From Bacteroidales bacterium (GTDB taxonomy: Bacteria > Bacteroidota > Bacteroidia > Bacteroidales > UBA4417), in the NCBI GenBank assembly GCA_030654075.1, contig JAURYB010000179.1, positions 1-47,882 on the forward strand: a DNA stretch of 47,882 nt, given 5' to 3'. Both the position numbers and the translations under genes were made by a program. Position 1 is the stretch's first letter; every line of letters begins with the position of its first letter. Under the pieces are notes generated by a model. The model was given only the letters and a program-made list of their open reading frames with translations, was not told the DNA's origin and ran no database searches. Below, one piece after another: positions 43,210 through 47,882 of the stretch.

Positions 43210-43675
43210 ATGTAGCTTTTTTTAATTGTAAATCTGTGCATACGATTAAGAATGAAATGGGTTTATGAAATGTTCCTTTTTGAAGCCGTAACCCCTCCAT
43301 ATTGATCCGACCAATTTTCGGGGAAAGTATTGAAATAGTGATTCCAACTTTGACCATATTTTCGTAGAAACCATTTTATGTATACGCCCCTCATTACAGA
43401 TGGGATTCCCATAACAATAAGGTAAAATGTGCCAAGCATTGCTGATTGCAGGGCTTGTCGGTATTCATGTATACAGCAATCGCTTGTCAGATTCGAAAAC
43501 CTGTTGCCTTTATTTAATGTTGATGGCTTTTAGTATGGTGTTTTGCTGATAAAGATGAAATAAATCTTGATATACAGGCAAAAAATGACTAACTTTACGA
43601 TGTTAGTGAAGCATTCCAATGATTTTTTACACCTGATCTTTTCAACAAGTTCACAACTAATTAAAAATCATCATC
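43210..43675. other. Gap with a decayed gene and a candidate promoter
   Basis: 466 bases between divergent genes. The minus strand holds an 88-codon open frame that reads as a gene fragment (separate entry). A near-consensus pair, TTG (43567-43569) and TAACTTTA (43590-43597), spaced by 20 bases, could drive the gene at 43676. Confidence 0.5.
43263..43529 (-). pseudogene. Decayed fragment of an HExxH-type small membrane protein
   Basis: An 88-codon frame without internal stop runs from just after a stop at 43530-43532 to a stop at 43263-43265. It has no ATG in its first part; the first ATG gives only 58 residues. The translation is protein-like: CIHEYRQALQSAMLGTFYL, then IVMGIPSVMRG, then SWNHYFNTFPENWSDQYGG. 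It resembles the C-terminal part of proteins carrying HEYGHxxQSxxLGxxYL...GIPS, where HExxH is a zinc-type motif. Here the second His is Gln (HEYRQ), and the N-terminal region is missing. I read it as a gene remnant; the family assignment is from memory of the motif. Confidence 0.5.
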
Positions 43676-44206
43676 ATGGAAACTAATAAAGACCGTCAGA
43701 AGAAAATTATGCTCGTCTCAAAACGCTTGCTGATTTTTGCAGGGATATCTCTTGTTTTTACCGTAATTGTCTTTATACCTACATTTTTTTACAATTATCA
43801 TTTTTTTATATCATGGCTCTGTTTTGAATGTGGGATAATAGGTGGTTTTGTGAGCATTCAGCAAAGGCTAAAAAAAATTGACAAAGATGAACTAACCTTG
43901 CTTTCCGAGTCGTGGGCTTCCATACTTTTAGTTCCGGTGTATGGCGGTATTTTTGCGTTGATCCTGTATATTTTATTTTTATCCGGTCTTATCAAGGGAG
44001 ATTTGTTTCCTCATTTTAATGTCCCTATATTTAACAATCCTGTATCAACTGAAGACATTAAAAAACTATTGTCGGAAACTTATCCGCAAAATGGGCAGGA
44101 TTTTGCAAAATTCATTTTTTGGTCGTTCCTGGCAGGGTTTTCTGAAAGATTTGTGCCTCAAATCATTAAAAATGTTGCGAAACCGTCAAATGAAGAAGAC
44201 AAATGA
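43676..44206 (+). CDS. Uncharacterised membrane protein
   Basis: A 176-residue protein with about three or four hydrophobic segments (about 17-37, 43-60, 83-103 and 145-160). It starts with a charged METNKDRQKK stretch and ends KPSNEEDK. The segment FWSFLAGFSERFVPQII is a motif I know from other hypothetical membrane proteins without function. Its stop overlaps the next start by 4 bases (ATGA), so the three genes 43676-45443 form one unit. Confidence 0.65.
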   Translation: METNKDRQKKIMLVSKRLLIFAGISLVFTVIVFIPTFFYNYHFFISWLCFECGIIGGFVSIQQRLKKIDKDELTLLSESWASILLVPVYGGIFALILYILFLSGLIKGDLFPHFNVPIFNNPVSTEDIKKLLSETYPQNGQDFAKFIFWSFLAGFSERFVPQIIKNVAKPSNEEDK

Positions 44207-44802
44207 TTTCCTTAGCCAATCCCAAAAGAAACTGCCTGCTCTTAGCACTAATTATATGCCGCTGCCTTGCTTTTTCACATTCAGCAATCGATACATCAAA
44301 AGTCTATAAAGGTGACATCGATGTAGATTTGGTAAGTAACACGGATGGAATAAGTGGCATAAAAGCAGTATTTACCATAGATGCCAGCCTGACTGAGATA
44401 TGGGGAATGTTGAATGACTATCACAATTACAAATTGATTTATGGTGGCATTGATAGCTTGAAGATTCTGGAACAGGATAAATCGGGCATACTCATTGAAT
44501 TTTGGTCGGATGCAGTAATAAAAAAAATTCATTTTGTTCTTTACAGGAATATTCAGCAAACCTACCACACCATTACCTGGAAAAATGCAGGCGGAGAAAT
44601 TGAATACATACGGGGTAGCTGGGAAATAAACGAAACTTCTATCCCAGGCAAGAAATTACTGGTATATCAATCGTATGTAAAAGTAAAAAGCGGTATCAAC
44701 ACCTGGCTGATCAGGCAGGGAGCTAAAATGAAGGCACAGTCGATGGCTCGTAATATGCGCGAATGGATGATGAAAAACAGGAAATTATATGCTGTGAAAT
44801 AA
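44203..44802 (+). CDS. Exported START/SRPBCC-like protein
   Basis: A 199-residue protein with a signal peptide-like N terminus (about residues 1-24) and a START/SRPBCC-like fold: ASLTEIWGMLNDYHNYKLIYGGIDSLKILE is the typical first helix and strand pattern of polyketide-cyclase/coenzyme Q10-binding-like proteins, and the end is a long amphipathic C-terminal helix (WLIRQGAKMKAQSMARNMREWM). Such proteins bind hydrophobic ligands. It is translated by ATGA overlap with the membrane protein upstream and lies 17 bp ahead of a methyltransferase gene. A lipid- or quinone-related role is possible but not shown. Confidence 0.7.
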   Translation: MISLANPKRNCLLLALIICRCLAFSHSAIDTSKVYKGDIDVDLVSNTDGISGIKAVFTIDASLTEIWGMLNDYHNYKLIYGGIDSLKILEQDKSGILIEFWSDAVIKKIHFVLYRNIQQTYHTITWKNAGGEIEYIRGSWEINETSIPGKKLLVYQSYVKVKSGINTWLIRQGAKMKAQSMARNMREWMMKNRKLYAVK

Positions 44803-44819
44803 GTTAACTGAAGTTTTAT

Positions 44820-45443
44820 ATGGTCTCCGAGATTGTATTCCGAAATTCATTACTCGTTTTTTTTCTTGTTTTTGTTGCTATCTGGCTACGTAGTTTTTTT
44901 TTAACCGGACTATCAAATAGCTCTTTCTATACCTCGAATGAGGGATGCATTTCAGGAATGTCTTTTCGCACCTTTTTATCACTTGGCATAATTGGTATTC
45001 TGACTTATGTTTACAATCCCGAATGGATGCAGTGGTCGTATATACAGGTAAAACCTATTGTCAGACTTTCAGGATTTGTTTTTGGATTGTGTGGAACTGC
45101 ATTTTTTATTTGGGCTGTTAAGTCTCTGGGTAAAAATTTCTTTGCTACCTTGAAAATGAGAAAGGATCATTCGCTTATTACAAGCGGGGCTAATAAGTTT
45201 TCAAGACACCCCATGTATATCTCATTTATTAGCCTGTGGATATGTTTTTCACTTCTGTCAGCCAATTGGTTTATCGGAACCAGCGGGTTTTTAAGCTATA
45301 CGATTATCATGTTGGGAAGAGTCCCGGCTGAAGAAAAAATGTTGACTGAGAAATTTGGCGACGAATACATAACGTATAGAAACCGAACAGGATTACTGTT
45401 ACCCCGGATTGTAAAAAAAAGCAATTCTGATTTGCGGGTTTAA
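44820..45443 (+). CDS. Isoprenylcysteine/PEMT-type membrane methyltransferase family protein
   Basis: A 207-residue polytopic membrane protein. The C-terminal half has the family signature: SLITSGANKFSRHPMYISF followed by two helices, and GRVPAEEKMLTEKFGDEYITYRNRT near the end. This is the pattern of ICMT/phospholipid methyltransferase (PEMT) proteins, which use SAM and act on lipids or isoprenoid groups. The substrate is unknown. It is the last gene of the 43676-45443 unit. Confidence 0.85.
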   Translation: MVSEIVFRNSLLVFFLVFVAIWLRSFFLTGLSNSSFYTSNEGCISGMSFRTFLSLGIIGILTYVYNPEWMQWSYIQVKPIVRLSGFVFGLCGTAFFIWAVKSLGKNFFATLKMRKDHSLITSGANKFSRHPMYISFISLWICFSLLSANWFIGTSGFLSYTIIMLGRVPAEEKMLTEKFGDEYITYRNRTGLLLPRIVKKSNSDLRV

Positions 45444-45563
45444 ATCCCTTTTTTAATTAGGCAGGGCGAACAGATACCCCCAATGCGATTGAATTTAACT
45501 GTTTTAATAATGAGCTAAATGCAAAATATCGCAGTGACTTACTATAATGAGAAAAACACACTA

Positions 45564-46844
45564 TCAAAGTTTCATGTCCAGCCATTTTCCGAGTGTTTCA
45601 AGCACAATTTCGCGCTGTTCCGGGCTAAGCGTTGCTATATGCGCGCCGTGAGTTCCACCGCTCTGAACCATTTTCAGGCTTCCGCTTCCCGGCTTTATTT
45701 TAGCAGCAGTTGCACCCCAGGGATCCGCTTCACCATAAATATAAATCATATGCTGAGGATTACCCGAAATGAATTTTTTTAGTTTTTCCTGGTACGAAGG
45801 GTCCCATACGATAGGAACATTCTTTGGAACAAACGCGGAATTGGGGTAATCCTTATTTTTCAGATATTTACGGAAAGGCTTTTCATTGTACTCGTAATAC
45901 CCAAGCTGGGTGTAGAACTGGTAATTAGCAGCAGCATAAGAATCAGCCGCTTCGGTATACCAGAAAGGTGGAACGATCCGAATCAGGAACAATGCCATCT
46001 CTTCGGGGGTAGTATTTCTCAGATCGGGAAGTTTCTTTTCATCGGCTGTATACTGCCAGAACGAGAACGGGAACTCAAGTACTGAATAATCATAAGCGGA
46101 TTCATCACCAATAACAGTAAATTTAAATCCGGCTTTGTTTGCCATTTTTTTCCATTCAGGCAAAACGGTATTTTTATTTTGCAGCAGGTACATTTGAATT
46201 GCTTTGATATGCTTCCGTTGTTCTTTCGTTCCCACTTTCTTAAAATGTGTATCAATACGGGGATCAAGCCTTGAATAATTAATCGGCGCAACATACGGAA
46301 TAGTTACATCAACATCATCGGGGTAAAAAACCTTGTATTCTGTTGCCGTCTGCCCACCTTTGCTGACCCCTGTTGCAATCCACTTTCCTTTATAAAATTT
46401 ACCAAAAAGAGTCCGGATATAATGATAATCCCCGGCATCCTGTTCGGCGGTCAGGTATTTCCAGTCGACCGGGTTTGGCGTTGAAGGCCCGAAATAGCGA
46501 TGTTCAACATACAATTGATTGGCTTTTAATAGCTTAGTAGGTTCTGACATCGTATTTGACGAAACCCAATCCGTACCATAGCCTTCGGTTTCCATTACGG
46601 TTGGTTTGTCAGCACCTTCATACCCGACATAAATTCGTTGTTTGAATGTCGGGCCGTTTGGATTGTTATGATCAACCGCCTGTGGAAGCATTATAATATA
46701 AAACTCTTTGTAAATCGTGGTGTCTTTTTTTACAATTTCAATGCCGGGAATGGCTTTCAGGAATTGGTAGATTTCGCTTTCCTGGGCGAACGAAATAAGA
46801 GGCAGAAGCGCAAAAACAAAAAACAGTTGTCGTAAGGTTTTCAT
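45564..46844 (-). CDS. S37-family secreted prolyl (tripeptidyl) aminopeptidase
   Basis: A 426-residue exported serine peptidase resembling the Streptomyces PS-10 tripeptidyl aminopeptidase family (S37). The signal peptide ends near SFAQ. The nucleophile is S161 in ATGVSKGGQT; the acid is in YGEADPWGA (about 374) and the histidine in SGGTHGAH (about 399-402), in an alpha/beta-hydrolase order. Conserved middle parts include EHRYFGPSTP and LTAEQDAGDYHYI. It probably trims peptides in the periplasm or outside. It stands alone. Confidence 0.88.
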   Translation of the reverse strand: MKTLRQLFFVFALLPLISFAQESEIYQFLKAIPGIEIVKKDTTIYKEFYIIMLPQAVDHNNPNGPTFKQRIYVGYEGADKPTVMETEGYGTDWVSSNTMSEPTKLLKANQLYVEHRYFGPSTPNPVDWKYLTAEQDAGDYHYIRTLFGKFYKGKWIATGVSKGGQTATEYKVFYPDDVDVTIPYVAPINYSRLDPRIDTHFKKVGTKEQRKHIKAIQMYLLQNKNTVLPEWKKMANKAGFKFTVIGDESAYDYSVLEFPFSFWQYTADEKKLPDLRNTTPEEMALFLIRIVPPFWYTEAADSYAAANYQFYTQLGYYEYNEKPFRKYLKNKDYPNSAFVPKNVPIVWDPSYQEKLKKFISGNPQHMIYIYGEADPWGATAAKIKPGSGSLKMVQSGGTHGAHIATLSPEQREIVLETLGKWLDMKL

Positions 46845-46925
46845 AGACGATTATTAATATTTATGTGACGCAAAAATATTCATTTCAATCGAACGTTTGG
46901 AAAGAAAGTAAAAACACTTTTTTGA

Positions 46926-46933
46926 TAACTTTG
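46926..46933 (+). promoter_or_regulatory. Candidate -7 promoter element for the HD-domain gene
   Basis: TAACTTTG matches TAnnTTTG, 60 bases before the start at 46994; TTTG at 46896-46899 is 26 bases upstream, longer than the usual spacer. CCTAAATCC-type words lie in the leader (46955-46990). Confidence 0.35.
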
Positions 46934-46993
46934 CGGAAACAGAATAAATACGAAAATCCCAATCCCTAAATCCTAAAACCTAAATCCTTTACT

Positions 46994-47554
46994 ATGATTC
47001 TTCCCCGCGAAGAGGCCCTCACATTGCTTCATAAATATGTGAAAAACGAAAAGATGATAGCCCACAGCCTTGCGTCTGAAGCAGTTCTCCGAGCATTGGC
47101 AATTCATTTGGGCCGTAATGCCGAAGCCTGGGCTCAAGCTGGGTTGTTGCACGATGTGGACGTTGAAGTTACCAATGCTAATGCTTATACCCACGGTCCG
47201 GAAGGCGCAAAGTGGCTGGCTGAAATGGGTTTAGATGGTGATATAGTTGATGCCATTGGAATGCATAACGAAATTGCCTCTGGCAAAGAACGTTCCACTG
47301 AATTTCAACATGCGCTGGCTGCAGGCGAAACCATTACCGGGCTGATAATGGCCACAGCTTTGGTTTATCCGGATAAGAAAATAGCTTCAGTAAAAACCAA
47401 ATCAGTTGTAAAGCGTATGAAGGAAAAGGCCTTTGCCGCTTCGGTAAAACGCGAAAATATCCTGGAATGTGAAATGATAGGGGTTCGGATTGACGAGTTT
47501 GCGGCTCTTGCCATTGCTGCCATGGTGGAAATCGCTGACGAGATAGGGCTATGA
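46994..47554 (+). CDS. HD-domain phosphohydrolase
   Basis: A 186-residue HDIG-type protein. The metal motif is H53-D54 in AGLLHDVDVE, with a first His in MIAHSLASEAV (24), and later HNE (about 96) and D residues in the helical domain. HD proteins of this small type are predicted hydrolases of phosphorylated metabolites or nucleotides, with no specific substrate known. It follows a degenerate CCTAA tract and ends near the repeat-rich right end of the window. Confidence 0.88.
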   Translation: MILPREEALTLLHKYVKNEKMIAHSLASEAVLRALAIHLGRNAEAWAQAGLLHDVDVEVTNANAYTHGPEGAKWLAEMGLDGDIVDAIGMHNEIASGKERSTEFQHALAAGETITGLIMATALVYPDKKIASVKTKSVVKRMKEKAFAASVKRENILECEMIGVRIDEFAALAIAAMVEIADEIGL

Positions 47555-47882
47555 TCTAAAGAGCCAAATTCCAGTCTCAAATTCTACGCTCCAAGCCCCT
47601 TTTACCATAACATTAATCGAATGACTACTAAAATTCACTTAGCATCCCGAAAATCTTGTCCTACTACTTTTGAATGACAACTCACTTGCTCAAAGTATCT
47701 CTTATCCACGTCTAACCACAATTGAATGACCAGCGAATGACCACTAAAAAGCTTACCTCATCTCAAAGATCTCGTTCAATATCAATAGAATGACCTTTAA
47801 TAACCACTAAAAAGCTCAAAGTATCTCACAACCCTCGTCAAACAACAATTGAATGACAATTGAATGACAATTGCATCACACC
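47555..47882. repeat. Right-end gap with ATTGAATGAC repeats
   Basis: No gene. Variants of ATTGAATGAC, the reverse complement of GTCATTCAAT, occur at 47616 (ATCGAATGAC), 47669 (TTTGAATGAC), 47721, 47733 (GCGAATGAC), 47785 (ATAGAATGAC), 47848 and 47859. Between them are CACTAAAA and CTCAAAGTATCTC words. This is the same repeat family as at 18513-18817, in the opposite orientation. Confidence 0.75.

Noticed and set aside
1-47882. tRNA, rRNA, insertion sequence, integrase or phage genes
   Set aside because: I saw no cloverleaf, rRNA-like stretch, transposase or integrase motif on either strand. Short or divergent tRNAs cannot be fully excluded by eye.

Overview
The window looks like chromosomal DNA of a Bacteroidota bacterium, probably an environmental Bacteroidales-type lineage. 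A secreted protein ends in a gliding-motility/type IX secretion C-terminal domain. Start codons mostly lack Shine-Dalgarno sequences. Several genes are preceded by the Bacteroidota -7 element TAnnTTTG. Base composition is AT-rich and the gene families (SurA-like triplet, M16 pair, compact MoaA) fit this phylum. I saw no rRNA, tRNA, insertion sequence, phage or CRISPR array.

Layout. (1) 0.5-4.7 kb, minus strand: a metal/redox group made of a small His-containing exported protein, a CDF cation exporter, a b561-type cytochrome, a bestrophin-like membrane protein and a ferritin-like/VIT1 fusion. (2) 5.3-13.6 kb, plus strand, divergent from it: the most striking locus. It is a tight five-gene operon with a membrane b-type cytochrome, a membrane-anchored iron-sulfur/FAD oxidoreductase with a rearranged domain order, a 20-CXXCH cytochrome, a 37-CXXCH cytochrome and an outer-membrane beta-barrel. 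Read together, it is a candidate route for electrons from the inner membrane through the periplasm to or across the outer membrane (57 heme sites in two adjacent genes). (3) 13.8-17.4 kb: zwf, pgl, a PAP2 phosphatase and a DUF454 protein. (4) 17.5-22.9 kb, minus strand: molybdenum cofactor genes (MOSC-MogA fusion, moaC, a shortened moaA, moeA), interleaved with a PrsW-family protease and a membrane protein. (5) 23.0-28.1 kb: a small membrane protein, ppk1, sixA and glyA. (6) 28.5-33.3 kb: a catalytic and a non-catalytic M16 peptidase subunit, then a type IX-secreted protein. (7) 33.6-40.5 kb: guaB, three SurA/PpiC-like periplasmic folding proteins and a MoxR ATPase. (8) 40.8-47.6 kb: a hypothetical secreted protein, peroxiredoxin, rhaD, a decayed HExxH-type gene, three genes in a small membrane/START/methyltransferase operon, an S37 peptidase and an HD-domain protein.

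Intergenic regions carry an unusual number of short degenerate repeats: an 8-bp tandem array, a GTCATTCAAT family present in two distant gaps in opposite orientation, an AACGATTAACG-type array bounded by inverted repeats, CCCTAA-like tracts and a CCCCGACCT hairpin. Functional statements are family-level readings of the sequence; the electron-transfer pathway is inference from gene content and order.
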